Part shown: positions 17,509 through 27,012 of the stretch, in pieces | Position numbering within the stretch: the first letter of the stretch is position 1 | Layout of the letters: each line of letters starts with the position of its first letter | Origin: an uncultured Clostridium sp. | GTDB taxonomy: Bacteria; Bacillota; Clostridia; TANB77; CAG-508 | Direction of reading: 5' to 3' | Assembly (NCBI GenBank): GCA_902462295.1 | Contig: CABQAZ010000010.1 | Coordinates: 1 to 50,705, forward strand | Length of the DNA stretch: 50,705 bases | Position numbers and translations under genes: made by a program | The notes under the pieces: model-generated | Seen by the model: the letters and a program-made list of their open reading frames with translations, nothing else | The model's database searches: none | What the model was told of the DNA's origin: nothing

Positions 17509-18128
17509 TTACTATAAACAATATATTAGATGTTACTAAATATTTAGATAATTTAGATGGAATAATCTTTGATTTAGATGATACTTTATATTCTGAAAAA
17601 GAATATGTGAAAAGTGGATATGTTGCAATTGAAAAAGAATTTTTGAATATAAAAAATATGAGTCAAAAATTATGGAATGCATTTTGGGAAAATAAAAATG
17701 CAATAGACTATGTACTAAAACAAGAGGGATTATTAACGGAAGAAAACAAGAGCAAGGCTTTAAAAACATATAGAAATCACATTCCTAATATTCATTTATA
17801 TGAGGGCGTTGAAAGAATGCTTAAACAGATAGGTGAAGATGAAAAAAAAATTGGATTAATTACAGATGGAAGACCAATAGGACAAAAAAATAAAATTAAA
17901 GCTTTAAAGTTGGAAAGCTATATAAAAGAAATAATTATTACAGATGAATTAGGTGGAATAGAATATAGAAAACCAAATCCAAAAGCATTTGAATTAATGA
18001 AAGAGAGATTGAAAATATCTTTTGAAAAAATGGTTTATATAGGCGATAATATAAAAAAGGATTTTATTGCACCTGAAAAATTAGGAATGAAAACAATTTA
18101 TTTTAAGAATGAAGAAGGCTTATATTAG
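17505..18128 (+). CDS. HAD-superfamily hydrolase
   Basis: This 207-residue haloacid-dehalogenase-fold protein carries DLDDTLY (nucleophile and acid aspartates, motif I), LITDGRP (motif II), RKPNPKAF (motif III lysine) and IGDNIKKDF (motif IV acid pair). It is probably a phosphatase. The start overlaps the stop of the ATP-grasp gene (ATGATTA), and the pair is likely one functional unit. The substrate may be a phosphorylated intermediate of the same modification, which the sequence alone cannot show. Confidence 0.87.
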   Translation: MITINNILDVTKYLDNLDGIIFDLDDTLYSEKEYVKSGYVAIEKEFLNIKNMSQKLWNAFWENKNAIDYVLKQEGLLTEENKSKALKTYRNHIPNIHLYEGVERMLKQIGEDEKKIGLITDGRPIGQKNKIKALKLESYIKEIIITDELGGIEYRKPNPKAFELMKERLKISFEKMVYIGDNIKKDFIAPEKLGMKTIYFKNEEGLY

Positions 18129-18149
18129 AAAGAAAATAAGGTTATAAAA

Positions 18150-19241
18150 ATGAAGAAAATATTGATTTTAGCCAATAATGATATAGGGCTATATAATTTC
18201 AGAAAAGAATTAATAGAAAGATTAATACAAGAAAGAAATGAGGTATATATTTCTTTACCGTATGGTGAAAGAGTAAAAGACCTAGAAAAATTAGGGTGTA
18301 TTTTTGTTGAAACTAATGTAGACAGAAGAGGTACAAATCCAATTAAAGATTTAAAATTAATTCTAAAATATAAGAACATTTTAAAAATAGTTAAACCAGA
18401 TATAGTTTTAACATATACAATAAAACCCAATATTTATGGTGGATTAATGTGTAGGATAAAAAATATACCTTATATATGTAATATAACAGGGTTAGGTACA
18501 GCTACAGAAAATAAAAGTATTGTACAAAAAATAGTATTTGTTTTATATAAATGTGCATTAAAAAGGGTAAAATGCTGTTTTGTTCAGAATAGTGAAAATT
18601 TGCAGTTTTTAACTGACAATAAATTAGTAGATAAAATGAGATGCAAATTGATACCTGGGTCTGGTGTTAACTTGAAACATTTTAAAGTTTTGCCATATCC
18701 TAATGACAAAGAAAAAGTTAAATTTTTGTTTATTAGTAGGATAATGAAAGAAAAGGGAATAGATCAATATTTAGAGGCTGCAAAAACAATAAAGTGTAAA
18801 TATTCTAATACAGAATTTCATATATTAGGATTTTGTGAACAAGAGTATGAGGAACAATTACAGCAATTAACTGAGGATGGAATAATAGATTATCATGGAT
18901 TGCAAAAAGATGTTATTCCATTTTTAAAAGAAACTTCATGTTTAATTCATCCATCATATTATCCAGAGGGTATGTCAAATGTATTGTTAGAGGCTTCTGC
19001 TTCTGGTAGACCAGTAATTACCACAAATAGAAGTGGTTGTAGAGAAATTGTAGAAAATAAAAAAACTGGTTATATTATTGAAATAAAGAATTCACAACAG
19101 TTAATTGATAAAATAGAAGAATTCTTAAAACTATCAAATGATCAACGTAAACAAATGGGATTAGAGGCAAGGAAAAAAGTGGAAAAGGAGTTTGATAGGA
19201 ATATAGTGATTGAAGAATATTTTAAAGAAATGGAAATATAA
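18150..19241 (+). CDS. Family 4 glycosyltransferase (PglA-like)
   Basis: This is a 363-residue GT-B enzyme. The N-terminal domain has PDIVLTYTIKPNIYGG and ICNITGLGTA, both typical of PglA-type transferases that add the second sugar to an undecaprenyl-linked aminosugar. The C-terminal domain has ISRIMKEKG (donor phosphate) and HPSYYPEGMSNVLLEASASG, which holds the E-x7-E motif. Together with the PglF-, PglE- and PglC-like genes upstream, this gives the order seen in N-glycan or capsule initiation clusters. The donor sugar is not identified. Confidence 0.9.
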   Translation: MKKILILANNDIGLYNFRKELIERLIQERNEVYISLPYGERVKDLEKLGCIFVETNVDRRGTNPIKDLKLILKYKNILKIVKPDIVLTYTIKPNIYGGLMCRIKNIPYICNITGLGTATENKSIVQKIVFVLYKCALKRVKCCFVQNSENLQFLTDNKLVDKMRCKLIPGSGVNLKHFKVLPYPNDKEKVKFLFISRIMKEKGIDQYLEAAKTIKCKYSNTEFHILGFCEQEYEEQLQQLTEDGIIDYHGLQKDVIPFLKETSCLIHPSYYPEGMSNVLLEASASGRPVITTNRSGCREIVENKKTGYIIEIKNSQQLIDKIEEFLKLSNDQRKQMGLEARKKVEKEFDRNIVIEEYFKEMEI

Positions 19242-19244
19242 AAA

Positions 19245-20159
19245 ATGGATTATAAGAAAATAATAAAAAAGCCTGAAACAAGATATAAAATATTATCTAT
19301 GTTTAACTGGGTACCAGATGAAACAATGATAAAATTACAATATAAAATAAAATTAAAAAGAAAATTGGATTTGAAAAATCCTAGACGTTTTACAGAAAAA
19401 TTACAATGGTATAAATTAAAATATAGAAATCCAATAATGCACCAATGTGTAGATAAATTTGATGTAAGAAAATATGTAGAAGAAAAGGGATTAAAAGAAA
19501 TTCTCAATGAAGTATATGGCATATATGATAACACAAATGATATAGATTTTAATAAATTGCCTAATAAATTTGTTATAAAAGCTACGAATGGAGGCGGAGG
19601 GCTAAATATACTTATATGTGATAATAAGGAGAGATTTGATAAAGAAAAGTCATTAAAAACAATGAATGAATGGCTTAAGTTTAAGCAGAAAAAGTCTCTT
19701 GGAAGAGAGTGGGCATATGAGGGCAATACTAACAGAATAATAATAGAAAAATATTTAGAAGGAAATGATGAAAATCTATCAGGAATTAATGACTATAAAT
19801 TTCTTTGTTATAATGGAAAAGTAGAATATATAGTTTTTGATGGAGACAGATATGTAAAACATAAAAGAAATATATATGATAAAGATTGGAATTATATAGA
19901 TATAAAAACAGACTGTGCCAAACTTGGAGATATTATAAAAAAACCGGAAAACTTATCAGAAATGATAGATATTGCGGAGAAATTATCTAGTGAGTTTCCA
20001 TTTGTAAGAGTGGATTTGTATTCAATATATGGAAAAATAATATTTGGCGAATTGACATTTTATCCATGGAGTGGATATGTTCAGTTTGAACCAGATGAAT
20101 ATGATTTTATATTAGGAAAAAATTTTAAGTTAAAAAATAATAAAAAGGTGGAAAAATGA
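19245..20159 (+). CDS. TupA-like ATP-grasp protein of polysaccharide clusters
   Basis: This 304-residue protein matches the ATP-grasp proteins often found in capsule and teichuronopeptide clusters (TupA-like). Landmarks are RRFTEKLQWYKLKYRNP near residue 45, FVIKATNGGGGLNILI (ATP binding), IIIEKYLEG, DYKFLCYNGKVEYI and FVRVDLYSIYGKIIFGELTFYPWSGY near the C-terminus. By analogy it could attach an amino acid or other carboxylate to a uronic acid or amino sugar. Only four bases separate it from the preceding gene, and it overlaps the next by 4. This is the second ATP-grasp gene in the cluster. Confidence 0.82.
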   Translation: MDYKKIIKKPETRYKILSMFNWVPDETMIKLQYKIKLKRKLDLKNPRRFTEKLQWYKLKYRNPIMHQCVDKFDVRKYVEEKGLKEILNEVYGIYDNTNDIDFNKLPNKFVIKATNGGGGLNILICDNKERFDKEKSLKTMNEWLKFKQKKSLGREWAYEGNTNRIIIEKYLEGNDENLSGINDYKFLCYNGKVEYIVFDGDRYVKHKRNIYDKDWNYIDIKTDCAKLGDIIKKPENLSEMIDIAEKLSSEFPFVRVDLYSIYGKIIFGELTFYPWSGYVQFEPDEYDFILGKNFKLKNNKKVEK

Positions 20160-21121
20160 AAACGTCAATTGTTTTATCAACGTATAATGGAAGTAAATAT
20201 ATTATTGAGCAAATTGAATCTATTCGTTTGCAAACTAAAAATGTAGATGAAGTTATTATTTGTGATGACTGTTCAAATGATAATACTGTTGAGCTTATAA
20301 AGAATTATATACAAAAGTATAATTTAAAGAATTGGATTATTAATTGTAATACAGAAAATAAAGGATATATAAAAAATTTTTTGGATGGTGCACAGTTGGC
20401 AACAGGAAATGTAATTTTTTTTTCAGATCAAGATGATATTTGGGATAAAAAAAAGGTTGAAATTATGCTAGATGTATTCATAGAGAAAGAAGCATTGGCA
20501 GTATATTGTTTAAGTGATACTATAGATGAGAACGGAAAAAAACAAAAAAATAGTATAGAAAAAATAAATAGAATTCGTAGTAAATGTGAAATTGATAAAG
20601 TGTCATTATGTAAAAAATTAAAATATTCAAGAAGTCCAGGTCTTTGTCTTGCGTTTAAGAAGAATATATTAAATGAGGTTTATAATATCGCTATGAAATA
20701 TAATTTGCCACATGATTTACCTGTAGGAACTATTTCAGCAATAAAAGACGGATATTATGTGGTAAATAAAGTTTTGGTTCACCATAGAGTTCATAATAAT
20801 AATGTTTCAAAACCTGACGTTAAATTACAATCATCTTTTTTTAACATTCAAAGAGAAATTGATTCGAGAAAATTAAAACAAAGAGAATTTAAAGCAATAA
20901 ATGAATCATATAGAGGTAATTTAAAAGAGTATGAACGTAGAGAATTAGATAAAGCAATAAGTATTAATAATGATATAATTGGATACTTAAAGAATAGGAA
21001 TGGAATTGGAATTTTAAGATTATTTTTTTACAATTGCAAGATGATAAATAAAAAATTAATAATTAGAAATATATTAGCTGTAATTTTTTGCAAAAGAAAT
21101 GGAGAAAAAAATGAATTATAA
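20156..21121 (+). CDS. Family 2 glycosyltransferase
   Basis: This is a 321-residue GT-A enzyme. SIVLSTYNGSKYIIEQIESI opens the protein, and SDQDDIWDKKK carries the metal-binding aspartates in the form typical of the WcaA-like or rhamnosyltransferase-like GT2 subgroup. SPGLCLAFKK and HHRVHNNN are further family landmarks. The ribosome binding site (AAAAAGGTGG) is inside the end of the preceding gene. The 3' end overlaps the start of the next gene. Specificity is unknown. Confidence 0.88.
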   Translation: MKTSIVLSTYNGSKYIIEQIESIRLQTKNVDEVIICDDCSNDNTVELIKNYIQKYNLKNWIINCNTENKGYIKNFLDGAQLATGNVIFFSDQDDIWDKKKVEIMLDVFIEKEALAVYCLSDTIDENGKKQKNSIEKINRIRSKCEIDKVSLCKKLKYSRSPGLCLAFKKNILNEVYNIAMKYNLPHDLPVGTISAIKDGYYVVNKVLVHHRVHNNNVSKPDVKLQSSFFNIQREIDSRKLKQREFKAINESYRGNLKEYERRELDKAISINNDIIGYLKNRNGIGILRLFFYNCKMINKKLIIRNILAVIFCKRNGEKNEL

Positions 21122-21941
21122 TAATATTTGTGCTGGAATAGTAACATACAATCCAGAAGTATTTAGACTTCAAGAAAATATTAATTCAATAAAAAATCAA
21201 GTATCCCAAATTATCATAGTTGATAATGGATCAAAAAATTATAATCAATTAGAGAAATGTATTTCTGAATGTCATGCTAATTGTGAAATCATAAACAATA
21301 AAAAAAATTTAGGAATAGCTAAAGCACTAAATCAGTTATGTGAAAGAGCAACACAAGCTAATTATAAATGGATAATAACATTAGATCAAGATTCTGTCTC
21401 TCCCAATAATTTGATGGAAAAATTAACAAGAAATATAAATAATAAAATTGCAATTATTGCTCCTAATGTTATTTATAGAGACAATGAGAAGTTTGCTATC
21501 AAAAAAGAAGGGAGAGAATGTGTTGAATGGGTGATTACAAGTGCTTCATTAACAAATTTAAAAATATGGAAAGAGATTAAATTTGATGAAAATTTATTTA
21601 TAGATGGAGTAGATCGTGATTATTGCATAAGGGCGAATAGATTAGGATATAAAATAATAAAAGATTATAGTATTGAATTGGTTCACGAATTAGGAAACCT
21701 TAAATGTAGAAAGATATTTGGAAAGACGGTATATGTCACAAATCATTCAACAATTAGAAAATACTATATGATAAGAAATGTAATATATTTGGATAAAAAA
21801 CTAAAAGAAAATAGAAAATTTGGTTATATTAGCAAAAATATTATTAAAACAATTTGCTTTGAACAAAATAAAGTTTTAAAATTAAAAAGTATCTTTAGAG
21901 GAATTAAAGATGGAATATATATGAAAAGAGGAATTAAATGA
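21111..21941 (+). CDS. Family 2 glycosyltransferase, rhamnosyltransferase-like
   Basis: This 276-residue GT2 has AGIVTYNPEVFRLQENINSI, IIIVDNGSKN and LDQDSV, the pattern of RfbF/WbbL-type rhamnosyltransferases. FIDGVDRDYCIRANRLGYKI and RKYYMIRNVIY follow in the usual order. The frame extends to ATG 21099, but the ATG at 21111 is chosen because the upstream GGAG serves it. It overlaps the previous gene by 11 bases and the next by 4. If the donor is dTDP-rhamnose, its synthesis genes lie outside the window. Confidence 0.87.
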   Translation: MNYNNICAGIVTYNPEVFRLQENINSIKNQVSQIIIVDNGSKNYNQLEKCISECHANCEIINNKKNLGIAKALNQLCERATQANYKWIITLDQDSVSPNNLMEKLTRNINNKIAIIAPNVIYRDNEKFAIKKEGRECVEWVITSASLTNLKIWKEIKFDENLFIDGVDRDYCIRANRLGYKIIKDYSIELVHELGNLKCRKIFGKTVYVTNHSTIRKYYMIRNVIYLDKKLKENRKFGYISKNIIKTICFEQNKVLKLKSIFRGIKDGIYMKRGIK

Positions 21942-23212
21942 GTTGGTTAGTATTTATTATGTGTTTAATAATATCTTTAATAATTAATTTGAAAATATTT
22001 AAAGATGTTATGTATCCGGGAGTTTTATTTTGTATACCATGGCTTATTTTTTCACTAATTTTACCTATTAGTAAATTAAATTTTAATGCTTCTAGCAACT
22101 GCTACTTATATTTAGCATGTGGGGTTGTTGCATTTGAAATTGGATGTTTGGCTATTCAAAAAAAAATTATGTTATATGAAAGATTAAAGGAAAATAAGTA
22201 TAAACTTAATGTTAATTATTCTATTTTAAAATTATTAATGTGTATTGAAATTATATTTTTAATATTTGTATTATACAGATATTATATTTTAATACACTAT
22301 AATTATACAATTAATGTGTTACAAACGTATTCACTAAATAAGAATGAGTTAGGAAATGAGGGGTTAATTTCTTATGGAAGAAATGTATTTTTGGCTTTAG
22401 GAACTTGTATTATAATAGGTTATTCACGTATAGAAAATAAAGAAAAAAATACATACAAAAAATATATGATATTTCAAACTATTATTATGATAATTATGGC
22501 AATCACTAGAATGTCAAGAAATGGTATGCTGTTTTCAATGTTACCTATATTAATATCTTATATAATTGTAACAAAACAACAGAATACAAAAGTTATAAAA
22601 AAAATAGTATTATTTTTAATATTATTTTTAATACTTTTTTTTGGATTTAGCGTTTTGAAGTTTTTTTATGAATATACAGATAAAAATAGTTATATAAATA
22701 ACTTTAAAAAACAATTTTTAATATATGGCTGTGGAGGTATAGTTGCTCTTCAACAAATGTTTGATAAAGGAAATATTGTACAGTATAATGGATTAAATAC
22801 TTTTAGATTTTTTATTGCAATATATGATAAAATGTTTAATTCTAATTATGCAAAAACATTAGTTCAAGATTTTATTAGTATTGGAAATGGAGTTACGACA
22901 AATGTATATACTTTTTATCAATATTATATAAATGATTTTGGATATATATATGCTATATTAATGCAATTTTTGATTGGAATGTTTCATGGAATATCATATA
23001 AAAAAATGTCACAAATGAAGAATTATTGGATATATATTTTTAGCTTTTCGGTTTATCCACTTGCAATGCAATTTTTTCAAGATCAATATGTTTCTTTAAT
23101 TTCGACATGGATTCAAATTTTGGTTTTGGGATTTATATTTTTAAGGACTAATTTAATTTTTCGTAGTTATCCAATTCAAGAAAGACAAATTAATGGAGAA
23201 AAAAATGAATAA
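21938..23212 (+). CDS. O-antigen/capsule polymerase, Wzy-like
   Basis: This 424-residue membrane protein has about 10-12 hydrophobic helices, with a larger extracytoplasmic loop in the second half (about 265-325). Such sequences are poorly conserved. The call rests on topology, length and its place directly before the flippase in a complete Wzx/Wzy locus. ITRMSRNGMLFSMLPILISY in the middle resembles the motif of oligosaccharide repeat unit polymerases. It would join undecaprenyl-linked repeat units outside the membrane. It is the only polymerase candidate in the window. Confidence 0.75.
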   Translation: MSWLVFIMCLIISLIINLKIFKDVMYPGVLFCIPWLIFSLILPISKLNFNASSNCYLYLACGVVAFEIGCLAIQKKIMLYERLKENKYKLNVNYSILKLLMCIEIIFLIFVLYRYYILIHYNYTINVLQTYSLNKNELGNEGLISYGRNVFLALGTCIIIGYSRIENKEKNTYKKYMIFQTIIMIIMAITRMSRNGMLFSMLPILISYIIVTKQQNTKVIKKIVLFLILFLILFFGFSVLKFFYEYTDKNSYINNFKKQFLIYGCGGIVALQQMFDKGNIVQYNGLNTFRFFIAIYDKMFNSNYAKTLVQDFISIGNGVTTNVYTFYQYYINDFGYIYAILMQFLIGMFHGISYKKMSQMKNYWIYIFSFSVYPLAMQFFQDQYVSLISTWIQILVLGFIFLRTNLIFRSYPIQERQINGEKNE

Positions 23213-24605
23213 TAATTTAAAAAAAGGTTTAATAACAATATTTTCAGCTAATATTATTAATTTAATATTTAATATTTTAACAAATTTTTTATTACCCAAG
23301 TATTTATCAGTTGAAACATATGCAAAAATAAAAACTTTTCAGCTATATACAACCTATGTTGGAATTTTTTCTTTAGGATATGCTGATGGAATGTATTTAA
23401 GATATGGTGGAAAAAATTTTGAAGATATTGATAAAAACAAATTAAAAGCTGGAATGTTTTCTTTTAGAATTATGATGATTATTGAAAGTATTATTATAAT
23501 TCCTATTGCATATTTATATGGTGATATGGTTATTTTAGGATTCTGTTTTACTATACTATCAATGAATATGACGAGTTATTTTAAAAACTTATATCAAGCA
23601 GTTGGAGAATTTAAATTATATAGTAGGATATTAAATTTAACTACAATTTTAACATTTTTGGCTAATATGAGTTTATTATTTATAATGGATACTGATAATT
23701 ATTTGCTGTATTTAATTTCATATATATTAGTAGATACATTTATTTGGTTGCTATTAGAATATAATATTAAGGGGCTAATAATAGAAAAAAATGAAAAAGT
23801 GGATTTTTCATTTTCTATAATTTATGAAGATATAAAGACAGGATTCACATTGATGGTGGGAAATTTTTCGAACATTCTATTATCGAGTATGGATCGTTGG
23901 TTTGTAAAAATAATGATGTCTACTTCACAATTTGCATATTATTCTTTTGCAGTTACTATGGAGGGCTTTTTAAATATAGCTATTACCCCAATTACAGTTA
24001 CATTATATAATTATTTTTGCAACTATAATAATACAGAAGATGTTATTAGAATTAGAAAATATATAATGATATTTGCATCTATACTTATTATATTAGCATT
24101 TCCTGCTAAGTTTGTTATAGAAATATACTTGACTAATTATTTAGAGGCAATTAGTGTTTTGGTTATACTTTTTGCTACACAGCTTATATATATAATTATA
24201 AAAGGAGTATATGTTAATTTATATAAAGCTACCAAGCAACAAAATAAATATTTTGTGAAATTGTTTTTTATACTTATTATAGGTGCAATATTAAATTATT
24301 TATTTGTAAAAATATATCCATATGAAGAAGCATTTGCATATGGAACATTATTATCATCAGGTATATGGTTGGCATTTTCTGTTTGTGATTTTAAAAAATA
24401 TAGTTTCACCATAAATGAATTAATTTATATGATTACTGAAATTTTGATATTTATTGTTTTAGGAATTAATTGTAACTCTATATTAGGATTGATAATTTAC
24501 AGTGTTATTACTTTGGTAATGATGAAGTTATTAATGGAAAAAGAATTTAAAGAGTTGTTAAAAATTATTATTAGTAGTTGCAAGAAATTTAAGAGAAATG
24601 AATAG
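23205..24605 (+). CDS. Polysaccharide flippase, Wzx-like (second copy)
   Basis: This 466-residue membrane protein has about 12-14 helices. It moves lipid-linked repeat units to the outer face of the membrane. It is paralogous to the flippase at 8843, with aligned blocks such as GYADGMYLRYGGKN, KNLYQAVGEF and QFAYYSFAVTM. The frame is open to 23193, but the ATG at 23205 follows the ribosome binding site GGAG. It overlaps the polymerase gene by 8 bases. The conserved start, AKIKTFQLYTTYVGI, matches its paralogue, so the two probably arose by duplication and serve different repeat units. Confidence 0.88.
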   Translation: MNNNLKKGLITIFSANIINLIFNILTNFLLPKYLSVETYAKIKTFQLYTTYVGIFSLGYADGMYLRYGGKNFEDIDKNKLKAGMFSFRIMMIIESIIIIPIAYLYGDMVILGFCFTILSMNMTSYFKNLYQAVGEFKLYSRILNLTTILTFLANMSLLFIMDTDNYLLYLISYILVDTFIWLLLEYNIKGLIIEKNEKVDFSFSIIYEDIKTGFTLMVGNFSNILLSSMDRWFVKIMMSTSQFAYYSFAVTMEGFLNIAITPITVTLYNYFCNYNNTEDVIRIRKYIMIFASILIILAFPAKFVIEIYLTNYLEAISVLVILFATQLIYIIIKGVYVNLYKATKQQNKYFVKLFFILIIGAILNYLFVKIYPYEEAFAYGTLLSSGIWLAFSVCDFKKYSFTINELIYMITEILIFIVLGINCNSILGLIIYSVITLVMMKLLMEKEFKELLKIIISSCKKFKRNE

Positions 24606-24683
24606 ATATATATAGTAATATCATGTAAATATTTATTGAAATAAAAATTGTAGATATAAAAACTAATATAAGAGGTGATGACA

Positions 24684-25709
24684 ATGAAAATTTTAATAAC
24701 AGGTGTAGCCGGCTTTATCGGTTCAAACCTTGCAAAAAGAATTTTAGAAGAAGAAAAAGAAGCTCAAGTTATTGGATTAGATAACATGAACGAATATTAT
24801 GATATAAAAATAAAAGAATGGAGACTAGCCGAATTAAATAAATTTGACAACTTTAAATTTATAAAAGGCGATTTATCAGACAGAGAAACAGTAGAAAAAA
24901 TATTCAAAGAATATCATCCAGATATTGTAGTAAACTTAGCAGCACAAGCAGGCGTTCGTTATAGTATTACAAATCCAGATGCTTATATTCAATCAAATTT
25001 AATAGGATTTTACAATATATTAGAATGTTGTAGACATTATCCAGTAGAGCATTTAGTATATGCATCAAGTTCATCAGTATATGGAAGTAATAAAAAAGTA
25101 CCATATTCAACAGATGACAAAGTGGACAATCCTGTATCTTTATATGCAGCAACAAAGAAATCAAATGAACTTATGGCACACAGTTATTCAAAATTATACA
25201 ATATACCATCAACAGGATTAAGATTTTTTACAGTATATGGACCAGCAGGAAGACCTGATATGGCATATTTTGGTTTTACTAATAAGCTAATTAAAGGCGA
25301 AAAAATAAAAATATTTAATTACGGAAATTGTAAAAGGGACTTTACATATATAGATGATATTGTTGAGGGTGTTATTCGCGTTATGAAAAAGGCTCCAGAA
25401 AAGAAAAATGGAGAGGATGGATTACCAATTCCACCATATAGAATATATAACATAGGAAATAGCAGTCCAGAAAATTTATTGGATTTTGTGCAAATATTGC
25501 AAGAAGAACTAATAAGAGCAGGGGTATTACCAAAAGATTATGACTTTGAAGCACATAAGGAATTAGTACCAATGCAACCCGGTGATGTACCTGTAACTTA
25601 TGCAGATACAAAACCTTTAGAAGAGGATTTTGGATTTAGACCTAATACACCATTAAGAGAAGGTTTAAGAAAATTTGCGGAATGGTATAAAGAGTTTTAT
25701 ATGAAGTAA
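24684..25709 (+). CDS. UDP-glucuronate 4-epimerase (NAD-dependent epimerase/dehydratase)
   Basis: The enzyme should interconvert UDP-glucuronate and UDP-galacturonate. The 341-residue SDR protein has GVAGFIGSNLAKR (NAD binding), ASSSSVYG, the YAATKK active site (tyrosine and lysine), and RFFTVYGPAGRPDMAYFGF, which is typical of the uronate-specific group. YYDIKIKEWRLAEL is a further landmark of that group. Three in-frame starts exist (GTG 24675, ATG 24678, ATG 24684). The last has AGAGGTGA at the best distance. It works with the UDP-glucose dehydrogenase downstream, which supplies its substrate. Confidence 0.9.
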   Translation: MKILITGVAGFIGSNLAKRILEEEKEAQVIGLDNMNEYYDIKIKEWRLAELNKFDNFKFIKGDLSDRETVEKIFKEYHPDIVVNLAAQAGVRYSITNPDAYIQSNLIGFYNILECCRHYPVEHLVYASSSSVYGSNKKVPYSTDDKVDNPVSLYAATKKSNELMAHSYSKLYNIPSTGLRFFTVYGPAGRPDMAYFGFTNKLIKGEKIKIFNYGNCKRDFTYIDDIVEGVIRVMKKAPEKKNGEDGLPIPPYRIYNIGNSSPENLLDFVQILQEELIRAGVLPKDYDFEAHKELVPMQPGDVPVTYADTKPLEEDFGFRPNTPLREGLRKFAEWYKEFYMK

Positions 25710-25733
25710 TGTTTTAAAGAGGAGTTGTCGAAA

Positions 25734-26900
25734 ATGAAAATTGCAGTAGCAGGAACAGGTTATGTAGGCTTATCAATAGCATGCCTACTAGCACAAAAAA
25801 ATGAAGTAACAGCATTAGATGTAGTAAAAGAAAAAGTAGATATGATAAATGCAGGAAAATCACCAATAAGAGACAAAGAGATTGAGAATTTTCTTGCAAA
25901 CAAAAAATTAGACTTAAAAGCAACATTAGATTATAAAGAAGCGTTTAATGGTGCAAAATTTATTGTAATATCAACACCAACAAATTATGATGATGAAACA
26001 AAAAAATTTGATACATCATCAGTTGAGGACATAATAGAAAAAGTAATATCAATGGATATAGATACAACAATGGTAATAAAATCAACCATACCAGTAGGAT
26101 ATGTTGAATCAATAAAAAATAAATACGGAATTAATAATATAATGTTTAGCCCAGAATTTTTAAGAGAAGGACGAGCTTTATATGATAATTTATATCCATC
26201 AAGAATTATAGTTGGAGAAAAATCAGAAAGAGCTATTGAATTTGCAAAATTATTACAGCAAGGAGCTCTAAAAGAAAATATTGAAACTAAATATATGAAT
26301 TCAACAGAAGCAGAAGCTGTAAAATTATTTGCAAATACATATTTAGCATTAAGAGTATCTTACTTTAACGAGCTTGATACTTATGCAGAAACAAAGGGAT
26401 TAAATACAAAAGACATTATAGATGGAATTTGTTTAGACCCAAGAATAGGGACTCATTATAACAATCCTTCTTTCGGATATGGAGGATATTGTTTACCAAA
26501 AGATACAAAACAATTATTAGCAAATTTTGATAATGTACCACAGAATTTAATTCGTGCAATAGTTAGCTCAAATGATACAAGAAAAGAACATATTGCAAAA
26601 ATGATTATGCAAAGAAATCCTAATGTTGTTGGAATTTATAGACTAACAATGAAAGCTGATTCAGATAATTTCAGATTTAGTGCAATTCAAGGAGTTATCC
26701 AAAGATTAAAAGTACATAATGTTAATGTAATAATCTATGAACCAACATTAAAAGATAAAGAATTTAACGAATGTAAAGTAGTAAATGATTTTAATGAATT
26801 TACTCAGAAAGCAGATGTTATTGTTGCTAATAGATATGAAGAACAATTATTTGAAGTAAGAAATAAAGTATATACAAGAGATTTATATAGTAGGGATTAG
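25734..26900 (+). CDS. UDP-glucose 6-dehydrogenase
   Basis: It oxidises UDP-glucose to UDP-glucuronate with two NAD. The 388-residue protein starts MKIAVAGTGYVGLSIACLL (Rossmann fold). It has STIPVGYV, FSPEFLREGRALYDNLYPSR, and the catalytic cysteine in GYGGYCLPKDTKQL. Length is that of the short bacterial form. ATG 25734 is preferred to TTG 25725, which lies against the GAGGAG site. The next gene upstream is the epimerase, so this pair provides UDP-GlcA and UDP-GalA to the glycosyltransferases. It closes the large glycan cluster. Confidence 0.95.
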   Translation: MKIAVAGTGYVGLSIACLLAQKNEVTALDVVKEKVDMINAGKSPIRDKEIENFLANKKLDLKATLDYKEAFNGAKFIVISTPTNYDDETKKFDTSSVEDIIEKVISMDIDTTMVIKSTIPVGYVESIKNKYGINNIMFSPEFLREGRALYDNLYPSRIIVGEKSERAIEFAKLLQQGALKENIETKYMNSTEAEAVKLFANTYLALRVSYFNELDTYAETKGLNTKDIIDGICLDPRIGTHYNNPSFGYGGYCLPKDTKQLLANFDNVPQNLIRAIVSSNDTRKEHIAKMIMQRNPNVVGIYRLTMKADSDNFRFSAIQGVIQRLKVHNVNVIIYEPTLKDKEFNECKVVNDFNEFTQKADVIVANRYEEQLFEVRNKVYTRDLYSRD

Positions 26901-27012
26901 CTTGTAAAAAGTAAAGAATAGAAAATAACACATAAATTCTAAATCTAATGAATATAATATATATGGAAGATTGTATAAACTTTCTAATAAAAATAGAAAG
27001 AGAGTGAATAGA

